Origin: Candidatus Chloroploca sp. Khr17
GTDB taxonomy: Bacteria > Chloroflexota > Chloroflexia > Chloroflexales > Chloroflexaceae
Direction: 5' to 3'
Length of the DNA: 61,506 bases
NCBI RefSeq assembly: GCF_004138165.1
Contig: NZ_RYFF01000009.1
Coordinates: 1 to 61,506, forward strand
Of this stretch, positions 47,679-57,644 are shown piece after piece. Made by a program: the position numbers and the translations under genes. Numbering within the stretch: position 1 is the first letter of the stretch; each line of letters opens with the position of its first letter. Below the pieces are notes generated by a model, which worked only from the letters and a program-made list of their open reading frames with translations, was not told where the DNA came from and ran no database searches.

Positions 47679-48401
47679 TTAATCTTTTTCGGTTTGCCAG
47701 GTATGTGCGTCCACTGTCTGCCCCGTCTGGCTCCGGGGAGGCAGGCTTGCCAGGGCCACCGCAACCCGGCCAATTTCATCGGGTGACAGCAGACCAGTAC
47801 GGACTTCAGGCACGGTTGCGCGTACCATCTGGGTATCAACAAAACCGCCGGGGTGCAGGGTATTGACATTTACCCCGTGACGACGGAGATCTTTCGCCAT
47901 AATGCGCGTGAGGCCATCTACGCCACATTTTGCCGCGTAATAAGCCGCAAAACCAGGGGTCACGATGCGTTCGAGGGGCGCCCCGACATTGATAATATTG
48001 CCGCCGCCAGCTGCGATCATCTGCGGGAGCACTGCGCTGGAGACGAGAAAAGTCCCTTTGAGCAGGGTATCGACCACAAGATCCCACTGTGCCTCACTCG
48101 TTTCGGTGATGGGTGCCCGCAGACCAACGCCTGCGCTATTGATCAGGATCTTGATGGTCCCGAGTTGCTCGTAAACCTGTGCAACGAGGCCTGCAACCTG
48201 TGCAGAGTCGCGCACATCAACGGGGAGGGCGAACGCCTCTCCGCCCTGCTCTTCGATCAACCAGGCGGTCTCGGCGATTTCGTCGGCGCTGCGTGCAGCT
48301 ACGACAACGGTCGCACCTTCGTGCGCCAGGGCCATCGCCATCGACCGGCCAAGCCCGCGCCCGCCTCCGGTTACCAACGCTATCTTCTTCGCCAATTGCA
48401 T
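47679..48401 (-). CDS. Short-chain dehydrogenase/reductase family protein
   Basis: The 240-residue Rossmann protein has TGGGRGLG (11-18), a conserved Asp in VDVRD, NSAGVG and the catalytic YYAAK (YxxxK). The expected active-site Ser, about 13 residues before the Tyr (usually in INISS), is replaced by Gly/Ala (INVGAPLE), so catalysis may be altered. An NAD(P)H-dependent oxidoreductase is the default; the substrate is unknown. A perfect palindrome lies 22 bases upstream of the ATG. Confidence 0.88.
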   Translation of the reverse strand: MQLAKKIALVTGGGRGLGRSMAMALAHEGATVVVAARSADEIAETAWLIEEQGGEAFALPVDVRDSAQVAGLVAQVYEQLGTIKILINSAGVGLRAPITETSEAQWDLVVDTLLKGTFLVSSAVLPQMIAAGGGNIINVGAPLERIVTPGFAAYYAAKCGVDGLTRIMAKDLRRHGVNVNTLHPGGFVDTQMVRATVPEVRTGLLSPDEIGRVAVALASLPPRSQTGQTVDAHTWQTEKD

Positions 48402-48423
48402 CGGTCAGTCCTTTAAGCTGTGC

Positions 48424-48450
48424 AATAGGTGTGCATTGTGCACACCTATT
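48424..48450. promoter_or_regulatory. 12-bp perfect palindrome upstream of the SDR gene
   Basis: AATAGGTGTGCA, TTG, TGCACACCTATT. Its place 22 bases before the ATG suits an operator or a 5'-leader hairpin. Nothing else in the window matches it. The remaining 48451-48809 stretch has no gene I can support. Confidence 0.5.
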
Positions 48451-48809
48451 TGTACCATATTTGCACAGCTTTCGCTAGACCTTTGCCAAAAAATGAGAAG
48501 TCTTTCATCATCATCATACCCGAGAGCTTTGACGGTGGCTAGCAATTCAGGTAGAGCAACATGATAGACACTCAAGCTCACAGCCGACGACTTGGCGCGC
48601 ATCACCCCCGCCTGTAGGCGGAGGCCATGCCCACCTGTGGGTAAGAGCCGTTGCTCCCCTGGACGCTACACCTTGGCCCGTCGCTCAACTACACTAAGCA
48701 GGTAGTGGAGCGTGCGTTGCACTTCGTTTTTGTATCCGTGCTAGCAAGCGGATCTGCAAGGGCGGTTACGCCCTACCCCACACAGGCAGATGAGAAAGGA
48801 GCAGGGCAT

Positions 48810-49268
48810 ATGGCGGTGAGCTTCAATCAGCACGTCGATATCGACGCGCCGGGGCCGCAGGTCTGGGAGTTGGTCTGCGACCCGGCGAAGTGGCCGCTTT
48901 GGATCGAGCAGATGGAGGAAGTGGACGGGATCGGGTCGCTGGCGCCGGGGGCCGCGTTTGCTTGGCGGCATGGCGACGAGCGTGGCAGTGGTGCCGTGAT
49001 CGAGTTGGATGCGGGACGCTTTGTGCTCAAGCTCGCCACCCGCATCGGCGACGATGAGCGCACCCACACTTTTGATGTCGATAAGTCGGGCGGCTTCCTG
49101 GGCATCGGTGGGAATGATGCGCGGGTACGCTATACCTACAGCTTTGATCCGCCCGGCGGCATGTTGGGCGACTTTGTGGTCGGTGGCAACCCCGCAGATA
49201 GCCTGCGGGTGAAAAACACCCTGCACAAGCTCAAGCAACTGGCCGAGTCGTTGAGTCGCACGCACTAG
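48810..49268 (+). CDS. SRPBCC (START-like) family protein
   Basis: The 152-residue protein has the polyketide cyclase/dehydrase-type START fold: VDIDAPGPQVWELVCDPAKWPLWIEQMEEV near the N-terminus (short motif WELV-D--KWPLW), a central beta sheet and a long C-terminal helix NTLHKLKQLAESL. These bind hydrophobic ligands, and the ligand is unknown here. AAAGGAG lies 9 bases before the ATG at 48810. The GlsB-like gene follows after 16 bases, suggesting an operon. Confidence 0.85.
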   Translation: MAVSFNQHVDIDAPGPQVWELVCDPAKWPLWIEQMEEVDGIGSLAPGAAFAWRHGDERGSGAVIELDAGRFVLKLATRIGDDERTHTFDVDKSGGFLGIGGNDARVRYTYSFDPPGGMLGDFVVGGNPADSLRVKNTLHKLKQLAESLSRTH

Positions 49269-49284
49269 CAGAAGGGAAGGCAGC

Positions 49285-49545
49285 ATGAGCTTTATCGTTT
49301 GGATCATCATGGGCCTGATTGTCGGCGCGATAACCGGCTTTCTGATGAAGAGCAGTTACCCCTGGTACATCGACCTGCTGCTGGGCATCGTCGGCTCGGC
49401 GGTCGGCGGTTGGTTAAGCACGGTGTTCCTGGGCGTCGATCTGAGCGGTGGTTTCAACCTAACCAGCCTGGTTACAGCGGTTGTCGGCGCGGTGATCGTG
49501 GTCGCGATCGTGCGCCTAGTCTTCCGCGGACGATCGTCGCTCTGA
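49285..49545 (+). CDS. GlsB/YeaQ/YmgE family small membrane protein (second copy)
   Basis: The 86-residue protein has three hydrophobic segments, and IIMGLIVGAITGFLM and LLLGIVGSAVGGWLSTVFLG match the family. It is a paralogue of 644-919. AGGGAAGG precedes the ATG. It sits in a likely operon with the SRPBCC protein. Unlike the first copy, no CCTGAC-type palindrome is visible upstream. Confidence 0.88.
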   Translation: MSFIVWIIMGLIVGAITGFLMKSSYPWYIDLLLGIVGSAVGGWLSTVFLGVDLSGGFNLTSLVTAVVGAVIVVAIVRLVFRGRSSL

Positions 49546-49600
49546 CAGCTACGACTGTTGCCCTGACCGCCCTGGCCCACAATCAGCACTGCTTCGATCC

Positions 49601-49912
49601 GGTTTATTGCATCTTCCGTGTAGGCACCCCGCCAGGGCACCCGCAAGGGGTGCCCGTACACCGGATTCGGCCCCTGGGCCGGTAGGGGCACCCGCAAGGG
49701 GTGCCCCTACACCGGATTCGGCCCCCGGGCCGGTAGGATGCACCCCTGGCGGGTGCCCCTACACCGGATTTGGCCCCCGGACGGTAGGCGCACCCCTGGC
49801 GGGTGCCCCTACACCGGATTTGGCCCCCGGACGGTAGGCGCACCCCTGGCGGGTGCCCCTACACCGGATTCGGCCCCCGGACGGTAGGGGCACCCCTGGC
49901 GGGTGCCCCTAC
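49601..49912. repeat. Non-autonomous element R1, copy 5: one end plus expanded 50-bp tandem array
   Basis: Only the TTGCATCTTCCGTGTA end (from about 49601) is recognisable, and the other inverted end is missing. The interior is expanded into about six 50-base units with a CACCCCTGGCGGGTGCCCCT core at 49741, 49791, 49841 and 49891, and variant units before. Each unit is palindromic. The 49913-50090 stretch up to the kinase gene has no other feature. Confidence 0.75.
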
Positions 49913-50090
49913 AATGGTATACTGAAATAACCTAAGGCTGTGAAATACGTTTTCCGACTTTCCGCCCCCTTCCCAACCTCGCCCCCGCTGGGGAGGTGTC
50001 CGGCTTCCTGCCCCAGTGGAGGAGGACTGGGGAGGGGGACAACAGGTTCGTGAAACACCGGAAAACTTCGTTGACAGACCAATCAACTTT

Positions 50091-52754
50091 ATGACGCTTC
50101 ATCCTCAGCCGCCGCGCATGACACCTGAACCTGGCCTTGCCTCTGATCCACACGGGCGGCTGTCGGTCGCGCTGGCGGTGTGTGCCCAGCGCCTGGCCGC
50201 CGATCCGGTCGGTGCGGTTGAGGAGCGCGAGGTTCTGGCGGAGGTGCTCGTCACGCTGCGCGAGAGTGCCGGGGCGCTGCGGGCGGTTCTGTATGAGAAC
50301 ATCACCCTGCCCACGGTTGGCCCAGCTGCGCGGTTGCTGGTCGAAGTCTGGGCGCCGAGCGAGCGCTCGCTGACCGAGATCTATGGGCTCGAGCGCACCC
50401 TCATATGGTCCAAGATGACCGACGCCGACCGCATGGCGATGGCGGCTGGCGAGCCGATTGGCGGCTCAATCGCGCAGCGCTTCGCCGACGCGCCGCTGAT
50501 GTGCGCTGACCTCGATGAGCTTGGCATCGGCACCCTGCACATGTTCCCGATCATGTTCAGCGGGCAGTGGTGGGGCCACCTCGGGCTCAGCCACCGCGAG
50601 CCCCAATCGTGGAGAGACTCTGAAGTTCAGTTGATGCGCGCCGCCGCCGCGATGATTGGCATGTTCCTCCAGCGCAACCGCGAAGTGGCTGCGCTGCGCG
50701 CACGCGAGGCGATGCTCGAGGGGCTCAGCGATAGTCTGCCCGATGCGTTTCTTTACCAGATTGAGGAGCAGCCTGACGGCACCTCGCGACGAACCTACCT
50801 GAGCCGCAGCTTGGAGCAGCGTAGCGGAATCAGCGTTGATCTGGCGCTGCATGATTTCGACCTCTTGCCTACCAGAATGCATCCGGATGATGTCTCTGCT
50901 TACGAGGCGGCCAAGCAATATGCCCAGAAAAACAACACCCCCTACAAGTTTGAGCATCGCTATACCACCACAGATGGCAGCATCCGTTGGATGCGCTGGC
51001 ACTCCTCGCCGCGGGTTACGTCCGATGGACGTCGGCTTTGGAGCGGCCTGGCCACCGATATTACCGACTATCAGCAGCTCCAGGAGTCGCTGCGCCAGGC
51101 CAACCAGAATCTGCGTCGGCGCATCGATCAGCTGGTGCTGTTCAACCAGATCGCCCAGCATCTCGGCGGCATGACCAACACGTCCACGACCCTGTCGGTT
51201 GTCTGCAGGCTGATCTGCGCCATGTTCAACGCCAGCGAGGTGTTGGTGGCACTGCGCGACCTGCCCGCTCGTGATCTGAAGATGGTTGCGCGCGCCGCTG
51301 CCATGGACGTCGACGATCTTCTGTCGCCGACGATGCTCGCCAGGATCGAGGCCAGCTTGGGTGCCGACAACGGCGTGACCTGGGTTGAAGGGCCGACCCC
51401 TCCGGGCTATGTGGTGCTCGCCGTGGCGCTGGCGGCGCAGGATATGCCGATCGGACTGTTGCTGATCTGTGTCGCTCAGGCTGACGCCCATCTGTCCGGT
51501 GAGATCATCTCGCTGGCCCAGACCGTCGCTGGTGCGATCGCTGGCGCTGCTGTTGGAGCCCAGCTCTACGTGCGGGCTGTGCAGAGCCGCGAGCGCCTGG
51601 AGCGGCTGAACGCTGCCAGCCGCATGATCAATGAATCTGGCCTCGACCCGCAGGCGCTCTACGGTGCCATTCATTGCGCCGTCGCCCACCTGATGCCGGT
51701 TGAGGCCTTTGTGATTACCTTGGTCGAGGCGGGCAGCGCCGTGGCCGAGACGGTGTACGCATACGACCTGGCCGGCCTGGAGCAGGGAACCTACCGCTTT
51801 GGGCTGGAGCAGAGCTTCGTCGGCTATATGCGCCAGCACGGTTCGACCCTGCGCGTGGATGATTTTAGGCAATTCTACCAGCAGCACCCCGAGGTGAAGT
51901 TCCATGTCTATGGCGACGAGCAAGACACGCGCTCTGCGGTCGCCGCCTCATTGCGCACCAGTGATGGGGTCTACGGCATCCTCTTTAGTCAGTGCTACCT
52001 GCCGGGGGTCTACAGCGATGAGGATCTGACCATCCTGGAGCTACTGAGCGTGCATGCGGCGACGGCGATCCAGAACGTGCGCCGGGCGCAGCAGCGGCGC
52101 CGCGACGCGATCGACGAGGAGCGCAGCCGCCTAGCCCGCGACCTGCACGACTCGGTCAACCAGAGCCTCTTCTCAGCGAGCCTGATTGCCGAGCGGCTGC
52201 CCGAGATGATGCAGCTTAGCCCCGACGATGCGAACGAAGGGTTGCGCCAGTTGCACCAACTCACCCGCAGCGCCCTAGCCGAGATGCGCGCCCTGCTGAT
52301 TGAGTTGCGACCGGCGGCGCTGGCCGCAGCCCCGCTGCACCAGGCGATTAACCATCTGGCCCAGGCATTCGGCGGACGACGCGGCATCACGATCAAGACC
52401 GAGCTCGACCCGGCGCCGGTGCTGCCGCCCGAGGTGCAGATCGCACTATACCGGATCGTCCAGGAGAGTCTGAGCAATGTGATCAAGCACGCCTATGCCC
52501 GTACGGCCCATGTGCGGATGGAGGTCACGCCTTTGGTGGGCGACAGCGAAGTATCTTGGTCGGGGACGATCGACATCCAGGTGCGCGATAATGGGCGTGG
52601 CTTCGCAATCGATCAGGTCGGCGTCGGCCGTTTCGGGCTTGAGATCATGCGCGAGCGTGCGACGGCGATTGGTGCCGAGCTTGAGTTGCTCAGCCAGACT
52701 GGCGTGGGCACCCAAGTGACGCTGATCTGGTGTGGCAGTGCCGGTGTAGCGTAA
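50091..52754 (+). CDS. NarL-type sensor histidine kinase with GAF and PAS domains
   Basis: The 887-residue soluble kinase has a GAF-like domain (about 30-190), a PAS domain (about 210-330; ending in a PAC-like segment SIRWMRWHSSPR), two further GAF domains (about 355-480 and 510-660), HisKA_3 with His686 in ARDLHDSVNQ and a HATPase_c (about 770-885; IVQESLSNVIKHA, DNGRGF, RFGLEIMRERA). No membrane helix is seen, so it senses a cytosolic signal. I start at the ATG at 50091, with no clear ribosome site. It pairs with the interrupted regulator downstream. Confidence 0.9.
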   Translation: MTLHPQPPRMTPEPGLASDPHGRLSVALAVCAQRLAADPVGAVEEREVLAEVLVTLRESAGALRAVLYENITLPTVGPAARLLVEVWAPSERSLTEIYGLERTLIWSKMTDADRMAMAAGEPIGGSIAQRFADAPLMCADLDELGIGTLHMFPIMFSGQWWGHLGLSHREPQSWRDSEVQLMRAAAAMIGMFLQRNREVAALRAREAMLEGLSDSLPDAFLYQIEEQPDGTSRRTYLSRSLEQRSGISVDLALHDFDLLPTRMHPDDVSAYEAAKQYAQKNNTPYKFEHRYTTTDGSIRWMRWHSSPRVTSDGRRLWSGLATDITDYQQLQESLRQANQNLRRRIDQLVLFNQIAQHLGGMTNTSTTLSVVCRLICAMFNASEVLVALRDLPARDLKMVARAAAMDVDDLLSPTMLARIEASLGADNGVTWVEGPTPPGYVVLAVALAAQDMPIGLLLICVAQADAHLSGEIISLAQTVAGAIAGAAVGAQLYVRAVQSRERLERLNAASRMINESGLDPQALYGAIHCAVAHLMPVEAFVITLVEAGSAVAETVYAYDLAGLEQGTYRFGLEQSFVGYMRQHGSTLRVDDFRQFYQQHPEVKFHVYGDEQDTRSAVAASLRTSDGVYGILFSQCYLPGVYSDEDLTILELLSVHAATAIQNVRRAQQRRRDAIDEERSRLARDLHDSVNQSLFSASLIAERLPEMMQLSPDDANEGLRQLHQLTRSALAEMRALLIELRPAALAAAPLHQAINHLAQAFGGRRGITIKTELDPAPVLPPEVQIALYRIVQESLSNVIKHAYARTAHVRMEVTPLVGDSEVSWSGTIDIQVRDNGRGFAIDQVGVGRFGLEIMRERATAIGAELELLSQTGVGTQVTLIWCGSAGVA

Positions 52755-52956
52755 GCCTACGCCCTCATCCGCCCACGGGCGCAGTTTGTCCACACCTGTG
52801 GGTGGGGGTAGGCTCCCCTGTGAGTGCTACCTGGATCGTACACGACCGATTATACTCTCAAGCAACTTGCCTGGGGGTTTGCAGCTGTGCGACTCAGCAT
52901 CGTCAATGCGCCCAACGAAGGCACCAGCGTCGTGCTTTTCTGGAAAGGAGGGAGCC

Positions 52957-53616
52957 TTGAGCGATGAGCGCAAGATCCGGGTCGTGATCATCGACGATCA
53001 CGCCATGACCCGCATGGGCCTCTCCTTTATGCTCAAAACCTTCCCCGACATCACGCTGCTCGGCGAGGCCGAGAGCGGCGTTGATGGAGTCAATCTCTGT
53101 GTGGCCCAGGCTCCCGATGTGGTACTGCTCGATATGCGCCTGCCCGACCAGGATGGACCCAAAGTGGCGGCCGCCCTGCGCAGCCACCTGCCAACAGTGA
53201 AGATCATCGCCCTGAGCAGCTTCGACGACCACGACCTGATCAAGCGCGCCCTGCAGGCCTGAGCGATCAGCTATGTGCTCAAAAATGTCTCAGCGCTCGA
53301 ACTGGCCGAGGCCATCCGGCGCGCCTTCCAGGGCAAGGCGACTCTGGCGCCCGAGGCGATGCAGGTGCTGGTCGAGCAGATCCAGCGTGTTAGCCAGCCA
53401 CAGATAGAGTTAACCGAGCGCGAGCGGGGCGTGCTGCAGCTGATGGCCCGCGGGCATTCGAACGGCCAGATCGCCGAGCAACTTTTCATTAGCCCGGCCA
53501 CCGTCAAGGGCCACATCAGGACCATCCTGAGCAAGCTGAATGTCGACAGCCGTTCCGAGGCCATTGCCCATGCCTGGGCCAGCGGCCTGGTTGAGCGCAA
53601 GGGCGATGAGGAGTGA
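52957..53616 (+). pseudogene. NarL/FixJ response regulator with an in-frame TGA
   Basis: The protein would have 219 residues. The receiver has IIDDHAMTRMG, phospho-Asp in VVLLDMRLPDQDG and LSSF, and the LuxR-type HTH has LTERERGVLQLMARGHSNGQIAEQLFISPATVKGHI (in parts). The frame is open throughout except TGA at 53260-53262 in LQA-stop-AISYVLKN, where the family has Gly (GGA to TGA). AAAGGAGG lies 5 bases before a TTG start. It is the partner of the kinase at 50091. Loss of function, read-through or a base error are all possible. Confidence 0.85.
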
Positions 53617-53662
53617 GCATCGTTTTACAACCAAGGGCGGTTGCAACGCATCCGCCCTGCCT

Positions 53663-54320
53663 CTACAGCAACCCCAGTTTGCGGGCGCGGGCGATCGCCC
53701 CCGCCCGCCGGTTCACGCCCAGTTTCGCATAGGAGTTGCGGATGTGGGTTCGCACCGTGTTGACGCTGATCGTCAACACGTGGGCGATCTGCTCGTAGCG
53801 GTAGTCCTCGGCGAGCAGGCGCAGCACGGCCTGCTCTTGGTGCGTTAGCCAAGCCGCAGTTGGCGCGGTGCTGTCGGAACCGATGCTATCATGCACGCGC
53901 AGCAACTGAGCGACGCCCTGGTCGACGAGCGGCAAGAGTTCAGGGATCTCGCGGACAACCTGGGTATAGCCGGTCGCGTTTGCCAACTGGAGCGCCTGAT
54001 CCAGCGCGACGAGCGCATCGCGCCGTCGGCCGAGCCTAAGTTGCTGCCAGGCGCGAAAAGTCAGCAACCATAGCTCATTAAAGCAGTCTCCAGTCTGGCT
54101 GTACCACTGGAGCCCCCGCTTGAGCAGCGGGCTTATGGCGGCCAGATTGAGGCCACGTGCGATATAGGCCTGTAGAAATGGTATGAGCAAGCTGTGGGAC
54201 TTGCTGGCCGGGTCGCTCTCTAGATCGACGCCAAGGCCGCTCGCCAGGTGCCAGGCCTCATCGTAGCGCTGCGTGCGCAGCAGCAGCGTAATCTGAAGGC
54301 TGACACGCAGGCGCAGGGTA
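53663..54320 (-). pseudogene. 3' fragment of a MalT-type LuxR regulator
   Basis: From about 54320 to 53663 the minus strand encodes about 218 residues: TPR-like helices (LLLRTQRYDEAWHLASGLG, LWLLTFRAWQQLRLGRRRDALVALDQAL) and a LuxR HTH (LTHQEQAVLRLLAE, TISVNTVRTHIRNSYAKLG). The N-terminal ATPase and most of the TPR array of a MalT-type protein (about 900 residues) are missing. Upstream the DNA switches abruptly to the opposite-strand META-domain gene. The fragment has no start of its own. Confidence 0.75.
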
Positions 54321-54351
54321 CCGGGGAGCACCGGCACAGCAGATACTTTGT

Positions 54352-57300
54352 GCAGCTCTTGAGCAGCGCCGCCAATTATTTCATGGTTGACAACCAGTTG
54401 TACATCAACCTGATAGATGACGCGGGCGTCATCCGGCTTGGCCCGGCCGGCGAGACGGCTGACGTCCCGGATGCCGATGCTGTAGCAGCAGCCGAAGCGG
54501 CCCAGTTGGCGGCCATGGTGGCCGGGATCAAGGCCAACCCGTGGAAGTGGACTTCGTTCGGCAGCGCAGACGAACAAGTCACTGTCGAAGACCCCGCCAG
54601 CTACACGGTGACCTTCAACGAAGACGGCACGCTCGACATCAAGGCTGACTGCAACGACGCCTCCGGCACCTACACCCTGGATGGCGCGAACGTCTCCATC
54701 GCGATCGAGCCAGCAACACTGGCCGCCTGTGCGGGCGATTCCCGCAGTGAGCAGTTCCTGCAACTGCTGGGCGACACCGCAAGCGTGCTTCCGCTCGAAG
54801 GCCAACTGTTCGCTCCTTCAAAAACCGAAGGTAGCACGATGATGTTTGAAGCCGTGATCACCACGGTCGTCGATCTGTGCGGCGAACAGGCGCTTGCGAT
54901 CAACACAGTCGAGGACACGCTGGCCCCTGAGATCAGCGCCATGCTCGACCAGGGATTGGTAAGTCTCGTGCAGGAGGGGGCACACCCCGGGCCTGGCGCC
55001 TCCATGCTGATCATCACGCCCGAGGGACGTTACTTCAAGTCCACCGGGGTTGCCGACGTGACCACCTGCGAGCCACTGCCGACCGATTCCCCCTACCAGA
55101 TCGGCAGCAACACGAAGATGATGACTTCCGCCATGATCTTCCAACTCCAGGAAGAAGGGGTGCTTGCCACCAGTGATCTGCTGAGCAAGTGGCTCCCTGA
55201 GCTGGCCGCCGCGTTACCCAACGGCGACCAGATCACCATCGACATGCTGCTGACCCACACCAGCGGTCTGCACGACTACTTCGACCTGCCGACCGAGGAC
55301 GGCGCAACGATTGAGAATGGCACCAAGGACAAGGCCATGCTCACCCGCACCTTCACCCCGGAAGAATTGGTGCAGGTGGTCGCCGACTCGGGCCTTAGCG
55401 ACTTCGAGCCGGGCGCGGAAGGACGATGGAAATACAGCAACACCGGCTATATCCTGCTCGGCCTCATCATCGAAAAGGCCACTGGCCGGTCGTACGAGGA
55501 GAATCTGCAGGCGCGCGTCTTCGAGCCGCTGGGCCTTGCAGCAGACCTACCTGCAGACGGGCCAGCCAGAGGCGGGTGCGCTGCCCCAGGCCTACTACAC
55601 CACACCCTTTGCCTACACCACGAGTGAATGGAACGCCAGCCAGGGCTGGTCGGCTGGCGCCGTGGTGTCTACACCCGAAGAGTTCGCCGTCTTCCTCAAG
55701 GCCCTGTTCGCCGGCCAGCTCTTCACGCAGCCGGGGACCCTTGAACTGATGGAGCAGCACGCTCCGGCCGGCGTGGATGCACTGGGGGCGGGCACCATCT
55801 ATGCGCACGGCATGCTGGACAACAACGGCGTGCTGGGCCACGGCGGCCAGACCCTGGGCTTCGAGAGTGACGGCGGTTACGTCCCCGACAAGGACGTGAC
55901 CATCGTGATGTGGAGCAACGCTGCCTCAAGCAATGTCGTTCGCACCATCGTGCCCCAAATCGCCGGCGTCGTAACGGGGGCCGCAGCAACCGGGCAGGCC
56001 GGGCAGGCCGGGCAAGCTGCCCTGCCGCGCTTCGAGCCGCTGGATAAATGCTTCGCCGACCCCCCGGAGGGTCTTCCGGTCGATCTCAACCTGGACTGCG
56101 GTTACGTGGTGGTGCCGGAATCGCGCAACGGCGGCAGCGACCGCGAGGTGAAACTGGGCATCACGCGCCTCAACTCCGGGCAGGGAACCGCCAACTCGCC
56201 TCTGTTCATGCTGGCGGGCGGCCCTGGCCAGACGGAGGCCAGCCCTGAATACTTCAGCCTGTTCCAGCCCGATCTGCTGGGCGGCATTCTGGCCGAGCGC
56301 GACATCGTGGTCGTCGAGCAGCGCGGCACCGAGCACACCGATCCCTTCCTGAATTGTCCAGAGGCTAACTCTGCCCTGTGGACCGCCTACGAGAAGGGAC
56401 TGACCGGCGACGATGCTGTCGACTACGAAACCGGAATCATTCAGGATTGCATCGACCGATTCAAGGAACAGGGACTGAACTTCGACAACTTCAACAGTGT
56501 GGAGAACGCCGCCGACGTGAATGCCGTCCGTGAGGCGTTGGGCTACGACCAGATCATCTACTACGGCGCTTCCTACGGCTCCCAGCTTGGCCAGCACGTC
56601 ATGCGCGACTTTCCCGATATCCTGGAAGCTGTGGTGCTGGACGGTGCCGCGACGCTGGCGCGCAAGAGTTGGATCGAAGATCGGGCGCTGGATGCGCAGT
56701 GGGGCATCGACAACCTGACAAAGATGTGCGAGGCGGACGCGAAGCGTATCGAGAACTATGACATCCCGGCTCTGGTAGACGCTGCGCTGGCGCTATTCGA
56801 CAACGGACCTTTGCCCTACACCTACACCGATCCCAACGATCCGTCGCTGACAATCGAGGGCGAGGTCACGCTGGACGACATGGTGAACTTCATCTACGGC
56901 AACCAGGGCAGTCTCGCCGGGATTGCGGGCCTGCCGTCATACCTGAGTGCACTGGTTGATGGCGGCGCGGAGGCGGTTGCCGCGTTCCTGGGCGCCCAGA
57001 AGGGAGGCACCATCGTGGCCAGTCGCACTGCCATGAAGGGCGAGATTGCTTTGCTCATGCACATGGCCATGGTCTGTTCGGACGATCCTGTAAAATCGGC
57101 CGACGAGCTGAAACTGGACGGAACCGGTCGTTACGCCTCCCTCTTCGGCCAGACGGTCGCCGACCAATACGTCCAGTTCTGCTCGCTGATCAATGTGAAG
57201 GAACTGCCGGATTCGACCGACATTCCCGTAACAACAGACGTTCCCACGCTGTTGTTGAGCGGCGATCTGGACGTCGCGACACCGACCTTCCGCAGCCAGG

Positions 57301-57509
57301 AGGTAGCCGACGCCTTGCCGGATGCCACCCTGGTCGTCTTCCCCGGCCGCACCCACGTCCAGATAGCAGGCGCCAATCTCTGCGCCGGCCAGGTGATGAC
57401 ACAGTTCGTGCTGGATCCGACGGCGACGCTGGACACGAGTTGTTTGGCCGAGGCGCCGGTGGTGGGGTTCGTTCTCCCCGATGGGAGCTCGAGCAAGGAT
57501 GCGGAGTAG
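54352..57509 (+). pseudogene. META / class C beta-lactamase-like / TAP-like hydrolase fusion, 5'-truncated and frameshifted
   Basis: The order is the tail of one META domain (NQLYINLIDDAGVIRL), a full META domain (54530-54820), and a serine beta-lactamase-like domain with GSNTK (SxxK), YSNTGY (YxN) and HGGQTLG. An alpha/beta hydrolase follows, with nucleophile motif GASYG and a TAP-type C-terminus (LLLSGDLDVATP, GRTHVQ). The 5' end is missing: no start or signal peptide. A +1 frameshift near 55535-55550 splits the lactamase domain. META domains of this kind are normally exported. Intact it would exceed 1,100 residues. Confidence 0.75.
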
Positions 57510-57526
57510 GGCGAGTGAGGTGAATT

Positions 57527-57589
57527 TTGACCACAAAACGCACTGCCATCGCCTTGATCTTCTTCTGCGGCTGGCTGGTCATCCTGTAA
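57527..57589 (+). pseudogene. Short leader-like remnant
   Basis: A TTG frame of 20 codons reads [19 protein letters not shown] then stop, like the first residues of an exported protein cut short. GAGGTG precedes it. It may be chance or the start of a lost gene. Nothing else is seen in 57510-57644. Confidence 0.2.
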
Positions 57590-57644
57590 AACGCTCTTCG
57601 TTGAACTGTTGTCTATTTTTTGGCCCATCAGGAGAGGGAAGAAA

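Noticed and set aside
48405-48605. Small minus-strand frame upstream of the SDR gene
   Set aside because: It contains the palindrome at 48424-48450, lacks a ribosome site and matches nothing.
50466-51923. Minus-strand open frame of 485 codons over the sensor kinase
   Set aside because: It is antisense to clear GAF/PAS domains, and no motif is recognised.
34912-53616. Reassigned UGA codon (Cys or Gly)
   Set aside because: The two interrupted genes would need different amino acids, and UGA ends many intact genes here, such as kdpF, atpA and the methyltransferase.
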